NCBI GenBank assembly: GCA_022826705.1
Contig: JAJDUJ010000006.1
Location: 1 to 64,000, forward strand
Source of the DNA: Acidimicrobiia bacterium
GTDB lineage: Bacteria; Actinomycetota; Acidimicrobiia; Acidimicrobiales; Bin134
Reading direction: 5' to 3'
DNA length: 64,000 nucleotides
Of the stretch, positions 26,214 through 35,369 are shown one piece after another. The notes under the pieces are model-generated. The model was not told the origin of the DNA. It made no database searches and saw nothing but the letters and a program-made list of their open reading frames with translations. Position 1 is the first letter of the stretch, and every line of letters begins with the position of its first letter. The position numbers and the translations under genes are program-made.

Positions 26214-27428
26214 CTAGTTGTTGTAGGCCGTTTCGGCGTGGTGCGACTGGTCGAGGCCGACGCTCTCGTCCTCGGCTGAAGCCCGGATCCCCATGGTGCG
26301 GTGGAGCACCAAGGCGATGATGTAGGTGGCCACGAAGCTGTAGGCCATGACGGCCAGGATGGAAACGATCTGGTTGCCCAGCAGCTCCCCACCGCCGAAG
26401 AACACGCCGTCGATGAAGTCCGCCCCTTCGTAGACGCCGGAGTCGGCGAAGAACCCGATCAGCACCCCGCCGATGATCCCGCCGAACATGTGGATGCCCA
26501 CCACGTCGAGGCTGTCGTCGTACTTGTAGCGCAGCTTGAGCCCGATGGCGAGGAAGCACAGCACCCCGGCCGCGGCCCCGATCACGATCGAGGCGAGTGC
26601 CCCCACGAAACCGGCCGCCGGGGTGATGGCCACCAATGCGGCCACGATGCCCGAGGCCATGCCCAGCGCGGTGGGCTTGCCGTCCTTGAGGGTCTCGGCC
26701 AGCATCCACGAGCACAGCCCCGCCGCTGCCGCCAGGAAGGTGGTCAAGAAAGCATGGGAAGCACCGGCATCGGCAGCCAAGGCCGAACCGGCGTTGAAGC
26801 CGAACCAGCCGAACCACAGGATGCCGGCGCCTAGCAACACCAGCGGCAGGTTGTGGGGGAAGTCCACATCACGGGGCCAGCCCTTGCGGGGGCCGAGCAC
26901 CATGACCAGGGCCAAGGCGGCGGCCCCGGCGTTGATGTGGATGGCGGTGCCGCCGGCGAAGTCGTGGGCCGGCAGCTTGGCGATCCAGCCTTCGCCGCCG
27001 TAGATCCAGTAGACCACCGGCGAGTACACAATGAACGACCACAGGGGCACGAAGATGGCCCAAGCGGAGAACTTCATGCGGCCGGCCACCGCACCGGAGA
27101 TGAGCGCGGGGGTGATAACCGCGAAGGTCATGCCGAACACGAATTCCCGCTTGCTCTCGAAATCGTCGATGCCGTTCAAGAAGGCGGCGTCGAAGTCTCC
27201 GAAGAGCGGAAAGCTCCAATCCCCGGAGGCGAATCCGAAGCCGAACACTGCCCACAACAGGGGGACGATGCCCAAGCAGTACAGGTTCATGTTCATCATG
27301 TTGAGCACGTTCTTGGTGCCGACCATGCCCCCGTAGAACAGAGCCAGGCCCGGCACCATGAACATCACCAGAGCAGCGGATACAAGTACCCATGCAGTTG
27401 TGCCCGCGTCACCGATAGCGAGGTCCAT
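26214..27428 (-). CDS. amtB: Ammonium transporter
   Basis: A 404-aa Amt/Rh-family channel with about eleven membrane helices. The family motif DFAGGTAIHINAG carries the structural aspartate and the first twin histidine; the second twin histidine is in VVGIHMFGGIIGG. TTG 27440 is an in-frame alternative, but GGAGGGTGTG stands directly before ATG 27428, so that start is used. It conducts ammonium into the cell and is normally gated by a PII protein; the downstream gene encodes the PII-modifying GlnD. Confidence 0.93.
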   Translation of the reverse strand: MDLAIGDAGTTAWVLVSAALVMFMVPGLALFYGGMVGTKNVLNMMNMNLYCLGIVPLLWAVFGFGFASGDWSFPLFGDFDAAFLNGIDDFESKREFVFGMTFAVITPALISGAVAGRMKFSAWAIFVPLWSFIVYSPVVYWIYGGEGWIAKLPAHDFAGGTAIHINAGAAALALVMVLGPRKGWPRDVDFPHNLPLVLLGAGILWFGWFGFNAGSALAADAGASHAFLTTFLAAAAGLCSWMLAETLKDGKPTALGMASGIVAALVAITPAAGFVGALASIVIGAAAGVLCFLAIGLKLRYKYDDSLDVVGIHMFGGIIGGVLIGFFADSGVYEGADFIDGVFFGGGELLGNQIVSILAVMAYSFVATYIIALVLHRTMGIRASAEDESVGLDQSHHAETAYNN

Positions 27429-27525
27429 CACACCCTCCAAAAGTTGTCGAAATCTTCACGTTCGCCCTGCGGCACCGCCAGTATGCCAGGTTGAGCCGCT
27501 CCGGCTTCGAACCGTCTTCATCCCG

Positions 27526-27987
27526 TCATATATGGCGGCGGCGGTGTACGAATGCTTTGGCTGCTCCCCAGTTCAGACCGGGTTCTCGCAGATCGGGATG
27601 GATGTCGCCGAATGATGCCGGAGTCAGGTCATAGGCGTCGTCGGGGAAGCGGTCGATGGCGAAGTCGTCCCGCTCCACCGGGATTGCGCCGGCGGCGCTC
27701 AGCACCTCGGTGGGGTAGCGAACTGCCCGGCGCAGGACGGAGAGAGGATTCTCCCGCTGGTGGTCGATGTCGGCGGCCAGCAACCGGGCCACCTCGCCTC
27801 CGATCTCAGCCGCCGCGGCCGATCCGGCCGCCTCGGCCGCTTTGCGGGTTTCAGGGTCAATCTCCGGCAGACGGGCTTCCACCGCCGACACCACCCATTG
27901 GGGCAGAGCTTGCCTGATTCCCTCTGCCAACTCCTGAGCGCACTCGCCAAGCTGCTGTTCGGCGGCCCGCAGCTCGGCGTCGGTCAA
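27526..27987 (-). CDS. Conserved small protein of unknown function
   Basis: A 153-aa protein I do not recognise. It has no signal peptide or membrane segment. Residues 1-75 are Ala/Glu-rich and likely helical (about 27 Ala), while 78-150 are more structured (NPLSVLRRAVRYPTEVLSAA, then AYDLTPASFGDIHP). The ATG overlaps the LarE stop by four bases (ATGA), so it is cotranslated with LarE. The downstream gap to the window's next gene, amtB, is 97 bp. Confidence 0.7.
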   Translation of the reverse strand: MTDAELRAAEQQLGECAQELAEGIRQALPQWVVSAVEARLPEIDPETRKAAEAAGSAAAAEIGGEVARLLAADIDHQRENPLSVLRRAVRYPTEVLSAAGAIPVERDDFAIDRFPDDAYDLTPASFGDIHPDLREPGLNWGAAKAFVHRRRHI

Positions 27988-28802
27988 GGGCGCGGGGCCG
28001 ATGGGCCCGATGCCGACCGGTCGAGGCCCAGGACGGCGTTCAGATTGCCGGAGCGGAGGCCCTCCAAATCCAGCGTGGCGTACCGGTAGCCGGCCTGGCG
28101 CACCGCCTCGACGACCGCGGCCCGCTGGGCCACCACATCGGCCAAGCGCTCATCGGGCACCTCGATGCGGGCCACATCCCCGTAGTGGCGCACCCGCAGT
28201 TCGGCGAAACCCAGGCGGCGCAGGGCGGCCTCAGCGTCGCCCACAGAAGCCAGCGCCCCGAGCGTCACCGGTGTGCCGTAGGGAATCCGAGAGGCCAGGC
28301 AGGGGGCGGCCGGCTTGTCCCAAGTCCGCAGCCCCAGCCGCTTCGACCACTCCCGCACATCGGCCTTCGAGAAACCGGCATCCACGAAGGGGAACACCGC
28401 GCCCCGCTCTTCGGCGGCCTGCTGGCCGGGGCGGTGGTCGCTCAGGTCATCGGTATTCACCCCGAGGGCCACCGTTGCCGAAGTGGTTTCGGCCAATGGC
28501 GCCACCGCCTCCATCAACGCGTCCTTGCACCAATAGCAGCGGTCGCCGGCGTTGGCCACATATGCAGCCTGCTCCATCTCGGCAGTTAGCACTTCGCTCC
28601 ACCGCAGCCCCCACTCGGCAGCCAGCGCCGCGCAGTCCTCCCGTTCGGCGTTGGCCAGCGACGGCGATACTGCGGTTACTGCGTGAGCCTGATCGCCCAG
28701 CACATCGTGGGCCACCCAGGCGAGGAGCGATGAATCGGCGCCGCCGCTGAAGGCCACTACCACTCTGCCCAGTTCGGCCAGGTCGTACCGAAGCCGCTCC
28801 AT
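27984..28802 (-). CDS. larE: ATP-dependent sacrificial sulfur transferase, LarE family
   Basis: A 272-aa PP-loop ATPase. SGGADSS is the ATP-binding loop; GDRCYWCKDAL and PCLASRIPYG match LarE, the second carrying the cysteine that donates its sulfur in Lactobacillus LarE when building the nickel pincer cofactor of lactate racemase. GTG 28811 is possible, but GGGAGG is correctly spaced only for ATG 28802. LarA, LarB and LarC are not encoded in the window, so the partner enzymes are elsewhere or the sulfur goes to another acceptor. Confidence 0.85.
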   Translation of the reverse strand: MERLRYDLAELGRVVVAFSGGADSSLLAWVAHDVLGDQAHAVTAVSPSLANAEREDCAALAAEWGLRWSEVLTAEMEQAAYVANAGDRCYWCKDALMEAVAPLAETTSATVALGVNTDDLSDHRPGQQAAEERGAVFPFVDAGFSKADVREWSKRLGLRTWDKPAAPCLASRIPYGTPVTLGALASVGDAEAALRRLGFAELRVRHYGDVARIEVPDERLADVVAQRAAVVEAVRQAGYRYATLDLEGLRSGNLNAVLGLDRSASGPSAPRP

Positions 28803-28879
28803 ATCACCCACCTCCCTATTGTGGCCCTTGCACCGCTACACCCCCAACGCCGACCAATAGAGCACTACGCTCAGCAGGA

Positions 28880-30154
28880 GTGCGGCGGGGGAAGATTCTC
28901 CTGGGCCTGGCGTTGGGCCTGTTGATGGTGCTGGCGGTGCCCGCGCTGGCCCAAGACGGCGCCGACCCCGGCCAGACCCAGCTGAACGGAACCATCCGGT
29001 TCGGCTTCGACCAGTTCTTCGAGGGCGTGACAATCACGGTGGCCGACTCGTCGGGCGCAGAGGTCGGACAGGCGGCCACTGATGCGGATGGCCGGTGGAG
29101 CGTGCCGGTGCCAGGCCCCGGCGCCTACCGGGTGAGCATCGACACCGGAACCCTTCCCGAAGGCATCGGGCTGAGGGAGGGCCAAGAATCCGTCGTTGAT
29201 GCCGCGGTGGACGCGGGCCAATCCCGGGCGGTGGTGTTCGCCGTGGGAGAAGCGCCCAAGGGGACGCCGTTCGGCGAGCGGGCCGCGCAGACGGTGTTCA
29301 ACGGCTTCAAGTTCGGGCTCATCATCGCCATGAGCGCCATTGGGCTGTCGCTCATCTACGGAACCACGGGTCTGGTCAACTTCGCCCACGGCGAACTGGT
29401 CACGTTCGGCGCGGTGATCGCCTGGTACTTCAACAGCTCTTGGGGTGAGCTGAATCTGATAGTGGCCGCCGTGCTCACCGTGATCGTGTGCGGAATGCTG
29501 GGCGCCGGTTTGGAATCGGGCTTGTTCCGCCCGCTGCGGACCCGACGGCTGGGCATCTTCCAACTCGTGGTGATCACCATCGGGCTGTCACTGCTGGGAA
29601 GACAGCTGGTCCAGCTCTTCTTCGGGGCCGAGCCCCTCCCTTACCGCGACTTCCAAGTACAGGAGCGCTGGGAATTCGGCCCGTGGGCGGTCACTCCTCG
29701 GGAGGTGGCCACCATCGCAGTCATCCTTGCCGCGCTGGTGACCGTCGGCCTGATGCTTCAGAAGACCCGGTTCGGCAAGGCCACTCGGGCGGTGGCCGAC
29801 AACGCCGATCTGGCCGCGGTGTCGGGCATCAACGTGAACCGGGTGGTGCTCATCGTGTGGGTGATGGGGGCGGCGCTAGCCGGCCTCGGAGGCGTGTTCC
29901 AGGGTCTCGACGCCGACATCGACCCGTTTCTGGGCTTCCAGCTTCTGCTGCTGATTTTCGCCGGGGTGGAACTGGGCGGTTTGGGCACGGCCTACGGCGC
30001 TCTGGCCGGATCGCTCATCATCGGCATGTCCACCGAGGTGAGCACTCTATGGATCTCCCCGGAGCTGAAATTCGTGGTGCCGCTGGCCGCCCTCATCCTG
30101 GTGCTGCTGCTCCGTCCTCAAGGCCTCTTCGGGGTCAAAGCGAGGGTGGGATAG
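28880..30154 (+). CDS. livH: Branched-chain amino acid-type ABC permease LivH with N-terminal extracytoplasmic domain
   Basis: A 424-aa protein. Residues 1-24 are a signal peptide (ending VPALAQ); about 30-120 form a small Ig-like, carboxypeptidase-regulatory-type domain (GVTITVADSSGAEVGQAATD, then DGRWSVPVPGPGAYRV). The rest is a LivH permease with the motifs GLSLIYGTTGLVNFAHGEL and AVADNADLAAVSGIN. Standard LivH proteins are about 290-300 aa and lack the front domain. GTG start. The stop abuts the livM start, so translation is coupled. The transported solute is not known; branched-chain amino acids, amides or urea are all used by this family. Confidence 0.9.
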   Translation: MRRGKILLGLALGLLMVLAVPALAQDGADPGQTQLNGTIRFGFDQFFEGVTITVADSSGAEVGQAATDADGRWSVPVPGPGAYRVSIDTGTLPEGIGLREGQESVVDAAVDAGQSRAVVFAVGEAPKGTPFGERAAQTVFNGFKFGLIIAMSAIGLSLIYGTTGLVNFAHGELVTFGAVIAWYFNSSWGELNLIVAAVLTVIVCGMLGAGLESGLFRPLRTRRLGIFQLVVITIGLSLLGRQLVQLFFGAEPLPYRDFQVQERWEFGPWAVTPREVATIAVILAALVTVGLMLQKTRFGKATRAVADNADLAAVSGINVNRVVLIVWVMGAALAGLGGVFQGLDADIDPFLGFQLLLLIFAGVELGGLGTAYGALAGSLIIGMSTEVSTLWISPELKFVVPLAALILVLLLRPQGLFGVKARVG

Positions 30155-31162
30155 GTGGATTTCGACATCATCTTCGGCAACGCGGCCCGTGCGGCCTTCG
30201 GCCCCGAGGCCATCATCTTGGCCTTGGCCGCCATCGGGCTGAACATCCACTTCGGCTTCACCGGGCTGCTGAACTTCGGCCAGGTGGGGTTCATCATGCT
30301 GGGGGCCTACGGCACTAGCGTAGCGGTGGCCACTTTCGGTTGGTCGCTGTGGGTCGGCATCCCTATCGGCCTCTTCCTCGCCCTGGCGCTGGCGGTTGCG
30401 CTGGGCATCCCCACCCTGCGGCTCCACGCGGTGATGTTCGCCATCGTCACCATTGCCGCCGCCGAGATCATCCGCATCCTCATCGGATCCACCGACGCCA
30501 TCGGCCTCACCGGCGGGCCGCTGAGCGTGAGCTTCGACGCCGGGGCGTTCTTCGACCTGAACCCGTATGCCGATGGGCCGCAAGACCGCTACGGCGTGGG
30601 CACGTTCGCGTTCACCGGCCAGCAGATGTGGGTAATCACCGTGGGCTGGGTGCTGGTGGCTCTGGTCAGCTTCGGCGTGTTCCTCATCATCCGCAGCCCG
30701 TGGGGCCGGGTGCTGAAGTCCATCCGGGAGGACCAGGACGCCGCTCGCAGCCTGGGCAAGAACGTGTTCTCGTACAAGATGCAAGCACTGATGATCGGCG
30801 GGGTTATCGGCGGGATGGCCGGGGTGATCGACGCCATCAAGACCTCGGGGGCCGACCCCAACGGCTTTCGCCCCCAAGTGACCTTCTACACCTACACCGC
30901 GCTGCTGCTGGGAGGAACAGCCACCTATCTGGGGCCGGTGCTGGGGGCAATACTGTTCTGGTTCCTGCGAGAGTGGATTGAGTCATTCCTGCGGCAGTTG
31001 GCCGCCGAAGCCTGGCTGCCCGGTGCCATTGCCGACTTCCTCGAGGGTTCCGAGGGCATCATCAGTGTGGGCATGGTAGGTCTGGCCTTGGTGCTGCTCA
31101 TGTTGTTCCGCCCCCAGGGGATCACCGGCAACCGAATAGAAATGCAACTTGATGCCCGCTGA
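30155..31162 (+). CDS. livM: Branched-chain amino acid-type ABC permease LivM
   Basis: A 335-aa permease with about nine membrane segments and the family motifs GFTGLLNFGQVGFIMLGAY and SPWGRVLKSIREDQDAARSL. It begins with GTG immediately after the livH TAG, with no spacer. Together with LivH it forms the membrane channel. Its last 11 bases overlap the start of livG. Confidence 0.92.
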   Translation: MDFDIIFGNAARAAFGPEAIILALAAIGLNIHFGFTGLLNFGQVGFIMLGAYGTSVAVATFGWSLWVGIPIGLFLALALAVALGIPTLRLHAVMFAIVTIAAAEIIRILIGSTDAIGLTGGPLSVSFDAGAFFDLNPYADGPQDRYGVGTFAFTGQQMWVITVGWVLVALVSFGVFLIIRSPWGRVLKSIREDQDAARSLGKNVFSYKMQALMIGGVIGGMAGVIDAIKTSGADPNGFRPQVTFYTYTALLLGGTATYLGPVLGAILFWFLREWIESFLRQLAAEAWLPGAIADFLEGSEGIISVGMVGLALVLLMLFRPQGITGNRIEMQLDAR

Positions 31163-32057
31163 TCGCATCCCGTCCAAGGAGTCGGCACCCGACGACCGGT
31201 CTTCATTCATGGATTCGGCTCGCCGCACAACCGAGGTCGAGCCCATCCTCACCGTCCATCCCGAGCCCGGCGTGGCCAAACCCAACCCCATCTTGACAAT
31301 GGACGGACTCCGGCGGAGCTTCGGCGGGCTCACCGCAGTGGACATCGACCACCTGGAGATCGAGCGGGGGATCGTCACTGCTTTGATCGGCCCCAACGGA
31401 GCGGGCAAGACCACGCTGTTCAACCTGCTCACAGGCTTCGACCGGGCTGACCGCGGCAGCTGGAAATTCGACGGCCACCGTGTGACCTCGCCGTCACCCG
31501 ACCGCCTGGCCCGTCGGGGCATGGTCCGCACCTTCCAGCTCACCAAGTCGCTGGCCAAGCTCTCCGTGCTCCAGAACATGCTCCTGGGCGCTCCCGATCA
31601 GATAGGCGAGCGCCTGTGGGCGGCCCCCTTCCGGTACCTGTGGCGAGACCAAGAGCGGATCAACACCGAGCGGGCTGACGAGCTGTTGGAGCAGTTCAAT
31701 CTGGCCCACATGCGCGATGAGATGGCCGGCACCCTGTCGGGAGGCCAACGCAAACTGCTGGAGATGGCCCGGGCACTGATGTCTGACCCGGCCCTGGTGA
31801 TGCTGGACGAGCCCATGGCGGGGGTGAACCCCGCATTGGCCCAGTCGCTGCTAGGCCACATCACCCAGCTCTCCCTCAGCGGGGTAAGCGTGGTGTACAT
31901 CGTGCACGACATGGACTTGGTGTCGGGCATCAGCGACTGGGTGGTAGTGCTGGCCCAGGGCCGGGTCATCGCCGAGGGAGGCCCGTGGAAGGTCATTCAC
32001 GACGATGTGGTCATCGACGCCTATCTGGGCCGCCGGCGAACAGGAACCGCATCATGA
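31152..32057 (+). CDS. livG: Branched-chain amino acid-type ABC transporter ATPase LivG
   Basis: About 301 aa. Walker A GPNGAGKTT, signature LSGGQRKLLEMARAL and Walker B LVMLDEPMAGVNP identify a LivG-type ATPase. The first 50 residues precede the ATPase core and are charged and Pro-rich; a later start such as ATG 31209 (MDSARRTTEVE) is possible. ATG 31152 overlaps the end of livM, and the gene's TGA overlaps the livF ATG. Confidence 0.9.
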   Translation: MPADRIPSKESAPDDRSSFMDSARRTTEVEPILTVHPEPGVAKPNPILTMDGLRRSFGGLTAVDIDHLEIERGIVTALIGPNGAGKTTLFNLLTGFDRADRGSWKFDGHRVTSPSPDRLARRGMVRTFQLTKSLAKLSVLQNMLLGAPDQIGERLWAAPFRYLWRDQERINTERADELLEQFNLAHMRDEMAGTLSGGQRKLLEMARALMSDPALVMLDEPMAGVNPALAQSLLGHITQLSLSGVSVVYIVHDMDLVSGISDWVVVLAQGRVIAEGGPWKVIHDDVVIDAYLGRRRTGTAS

Positions 32058-32785
32058 CTGCGCCTGAGCCGCTATTGACCGCTGATGCTGTGGTGGCCGG
32101 CTACTTGCCCGGGATCGACATCTTGACCGGCTGTTCGTTGGAGCTCTACCCCGGCGAGATCGTCGGGGTGATCGGCCCCAACGGAGCGGGCAAGTCCACC
32201 CTGTTGAAGGCCATTTTCGGCATTGTGGATGTGCGAGGCGGCGCCATCCGCCTGGGCGCCGAGAACATCACCGGGTTGAGCCCCCACGAACTGGTGGCCC
32301 GAGGCATCGGCTTCGTCCCCCAGACCGACAACGTGTTCCCCCGCCTGTCGGTCCGCGAGAACCTGGAGATGGGCGTATTCCAAGACCCCAAGCGGTTCGC
32401 CGCCCGCTTCGAGGTGGTGGCCGAATTGTTCCCGCTGCTGGCCGAGCGCAGCGGCCAGCGAGCCGACGGCCTGTCGGGAGGCGAGCGCCAAATGGTGGCC
32501 ATCGGCCGAGCGCTCATGATGGACCCCAAGGTGGTGCTCTTGGACGAGCCCTCCGCCGGACTCTCCCCTGCCTACCAAGATGAAGTGTTCGAGCAGATCA
32601 CCACGATCACCGACCACGGGGTGTCACTCATAATGGTGGAACAGAACGCCCGCCGCTGCCTCCAGATCAGCGATCGGGGCTACGTGCTCGACCAGGGCGC
32701 CAACGCCTACACCGGCACCGGCCGGCAACTCTTGGAAGACCCCAAAGTGGTCAGCCTCTACTTAGGCACTCTGGCCCAAGCGTGA
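32054..32785 (+). CDS. livF: Branched-chain amino acid-type ABC transporter ATPase LivF
   Basis: A 243-aa ATPase with GPNGAGKST (Walker A), LSGGERQMVAIGRALM (signature) and VVLLDEPSAGLSP (Walker B). The ATG overlaps the livG stop as ATGA; the longer upstream frame lies inside livG and is rejected. It is the last gene of livHMGF and ends 34 bp from the convergent gene for the double substrate-binding protein, the probable partner. Confidence 0.92.
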   Translation: MTAPEPLLTADAVVAGYLPGIDILTGCSLELYPGEIVGVIGPNGAGKSTLLKAIFGIVDVRGGAIRLGAENITGLSPHELVARGIGFVPQTDNVFPRLSVRENLEMGVFQDPKRFAARFEVVAELFPLLAERSGQRADGLSGGERQMVAIGRALMMDPKVVLLDEPSAGLSPAYQDEVFEQITTITDHGVSLIMVEQNARRCLQISDRGYVLDQGANAYTGTGRQLLEDPKVVSLYLGTLAQA

Positions 32786-32819
32786 GCCCGGTCCGCCCGC
32801 CTTCTGTTCCGGTGATCCG

Positions 32820-35261
32820 TCAACCCAGGGTGGTTACGTCCACATCTTGGCTGTCTATGGGGACGAGTTCGCCGCCCTGGTACTGGGCGATGATGTAGCG
32901 GCCCCAGGTGGGGTCGCCCACTTCGTCGAGATCAAGCGGGCCGGACACGCCCTCGTAATCGATGTCGGCGCCTTCGGCCAGCAGGCCGGCGCACTCGCCG
33001 TAGTCGTAGCACTTGGTCCCGCCTCCGGTGACGTTCTGCACCTGGGCGATGATGTCCGGGCCGGCGGTGGAGCCGGCGGCCAGCGCAGCCAGCGCCATCA
33101 CGATCACGCAGTCGTAAGACTGGCCGCCGTAGCTCAGGTTGGCCCCGGTGTACTCGCTGAGCCGGACGCTGAAGTCGGTCCCTCCCGCGGCGGCGATCAC
33201 CTGCATGCCGTTGATGACCCCGGCATCCGACGGGTCGACCTGGCCGGGCAGACCCGGGTCGAACAGCCCATCCGATCCGTACATGGCCCGGGCTGGCACC
33301 CCGGACTCCAGTAGCCCCCGAATGATCCCCGCGCCTTCGCCGAAGGCGATCAGCACCACCGCGTCGGCCCCGATGCTCTGCACTTCGGTCACCGTGTCGT
33401 CGAAGCTGGGCGCGTCCGGGGAGTAGGAGACCACCTCGGAGGACACCCCCAGATCTTCCAAACCGGCTTTGACCAGGTCAGCCAGTGCGTTGCCGTAGTC
33501 GTCGGCCCGAGCCACGATGGCCACATTGGTGGCCCCATCGGCGGCCACCACGTTGGCGATGATCGGCGACACCGCCTGATCGGGCGGCACGGTTCGGAAG
33601 TAGAAGGTGGCGTTGTCCTGGGTAGAGAACGACGGCGACGTGTTCGACGGCGAGCACTGCGGAATCTGGGCGTCGTACAGCGTCTGGATGAACGACTGAG
33701 AGATGCCCGACGCGGCCGCCCCCACAATCACATCGGCACCCTCGCCCAACAGCCGGTTCACCGCCTCGGAGGCCACATCGGGATCGGTGCCGGTATCGCC
33801 GGTCAGCATCCGGACGTTGCCTCCTGCGGCCTGGACATCCTCAACGGCTAGCCGGGCCGCCTCCACCATCGGCGGGGCCAAAAAGGCCAGCGCGCCGGTT
33901 TCGGGCATGACCCGCCCGATCACCAACTCAGGCTGGCTCGCCGCGCTCGGGGTGTCCGGCGCGGCGCCGGTGGGATCAGCCAGGTTCACGTCCTGGGTGC
34001 CGATCTCGACCAGCTCGCCGTCTCGGAACTGGCCGATTTTGTAGCGGGCAAAGTTCGGATCGCCCACCTCGTCGAGCTCCAGCGGCCCGGACACACCGTC
34101 GTAGTCGATGTCGACGCCATCGGACAGAAGACCAGCGCACTCGCCGTAGGAGAAGCACTTCTCGCCACCGGAGGTGACCGCGGAAACCTGGGCGATGATG
34201 TCGGGGCCCCGGGTGGAGCCGGCGGCCAGCGATGCGAGAGCCAACACGATCACACAGTCGTAGGAGTTGCCGGCAAAGGCCACTCCCTCCTCATCGCCGA
34301 TCAACTCCACCAAACGGGCCTCGAAGTCATCGCCGGCCTGTCCCGCCGTATTGGCCACAGTGATGGCGGTGAACCCGTCGACCACATTCGGATTGGATGG
34401 ATCAACCAGATCGGGCAACCCCGGGTCGTAAATGCCGTCGGGTCCGTACATGGCGCTGGGCGGCACACCTGCCTCCAACAGGTCCCGAATGATCTGCGCG
34501 CCCTCGGCGAACGAGAGGAGCGCCACCGCGTCGGCCCCCATGCCAGTGGCCGAATCGACGGAGGCATCGAAGGCCGATGCCTCCTCGTCATAGGAGATGA
34601 TCTCGGAAGCCACCCCCAGATCGGCCAGGCTGTTCGCCAGCAGGCCAGACAGGGCAATGCCCCAGTCGTCGGCGCGGGCCACGATGGCCACGTTGGTGGC
34701 CCCATCGGCCGCAATCAGATTGGCCAGCACCGGCGCGGCGGCCTGATCGGGCGGCGCGGTACGGAAGTAGAACGCCGCGTTGGCCTGAGTGCTGAACGAC
34801 GGCGATGTGTTCGACGGCGAGCACTGGGGAATTTGGGCGTCGTACAGCGTCTGGATGAACGACTGCGAGATGCCCGAGGAGGCCGCGCCCACAATCACGT
34901 GGGCACCCTCGCCCAGCAGCCGGTTCACCGCCTCGGGGGCCACATCGGGATCGGTCCCTGTGTCGCCGGTTAGCAGCCGGACGTTGCCGCCGGCCGCCTG
35001 GATGTCCTCCACCGCTAGGGCGATGCTGCGGATCATCGGCGGTGACAAGAAGGCCAGCGCGCCGGTTTCCGGCATCATCGAGCCGATGACAAGCTCCTCA
35101 TCGCCGCCTTCACCTGGGTCAGGGGCGGGGGTTGCTTCGGAAGTCTCGGCGGGCTCGGCCCCTGGCGCCTCATCGTCACTGTCATCGTTGCCACAGGCAG
35201 TTGCCACCAGCGCAACTATTGCCAGAAAAGCAATCAACCGAGTCCAGAACTTCTCTGCCAT
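32820..35261 (-). CDS. Lipoprotein with two fused LivJ-type substrate-binding domains
   Basis: An 813-aa secreted lipoprotein. Its signal peptide ends at the lipobox-like VATAC; an acidic Pro/Glu/Ala linker follows. Two Peripla_BP_6 domains occur in tandem (about residues 55-415 and 440-813). They share long identical strings, for example QSFIQTLYDAQIPQC and NTSPSFSTQ, and both keep the cysteines in IPQC and in KCFSYGEC / KCYDYGEC. Normal binding proteins of this class have one such domain. ATG 35261 follows GGAGGGGAAG and is preferred to TTG 35276. The convergent livHMGF operon probably encodes the matching transporter. Confidence 0.88.
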   Translation of the reverse strand: MAEKFWTRLIAFLAIVALVATACGNDDSDDEAPGAEPAETSEATPAPDPGEGGDEELVIGSMMPETGALAFLSPPMIRSIALAVEDIQAAGGNVRLLTGDTGTDPDVAPEAVNRLLGEGAHVIVGAASSGISQSFIQTLYDAQIPQCSPSNTSPSFSTQANAAFYFRTAPPDQAAAPVLANLIAADGATNVAIVARADDWGIALSGLLANSLADLGVASEIISYDEEASAFDASVDSATGMGADAVALLSFAEGAQIIRDLLEAGVPPSAMYGPDGIYDPGLPDLVDPSNPNVVDGFTAITVANTAGQAGDDFEARLVELIGDEEGVAFAGNSYDCVIVLALASLAAGSTRGPDIIAQVSAVTSGGEKCFSYGECAGLLSDGVDIDYDGVSGPLELDEVGDPNFARYKIGQFRDGELVEIGTQDVNLADPTGAAPDTPSAASQPELVIGRVMPETGALAFLAPPMVEAARLAVEDVQAAGGNVRMLTGDTGTDPDVASEAVNRLLGEGADVIVGAAASGISQSFIQTLYDAQIPQCSPSNTSPSFSTQDNATFYFRTVPPDQAVSPIIANVVAADGATNVAIVARADDYGNALADLVKAGLEDLGVSSEVVSYSPDAPSFDDTVTEVQSIGADAVVLIAFGEGAGIIRGLLESGVPARAMYGSDGLFDPGLPGQVDPSDAGVINGMQVIAAAGGTDFSVRLSEYTGANLSYGGQSYDCVIVMALAALAAGSTAGPDIIAQVQNVTGGGTKCYDYGECAGLLAEGADIDYEGVSGPLDLDEVGDPTWGRYIIAQYQGGELVPIDSQDVDVTTLG

Positions 35262-35369
35262 CTTCCCCTCCTGCAATCAGATGAGTACCAGTTTCGACCC
35301 TTCAGGCTACAGCAGCCGATAAAGAACCGTCTCAATCGGTGCCACCATTCCGTGTCGAGGGGGCTGGGC

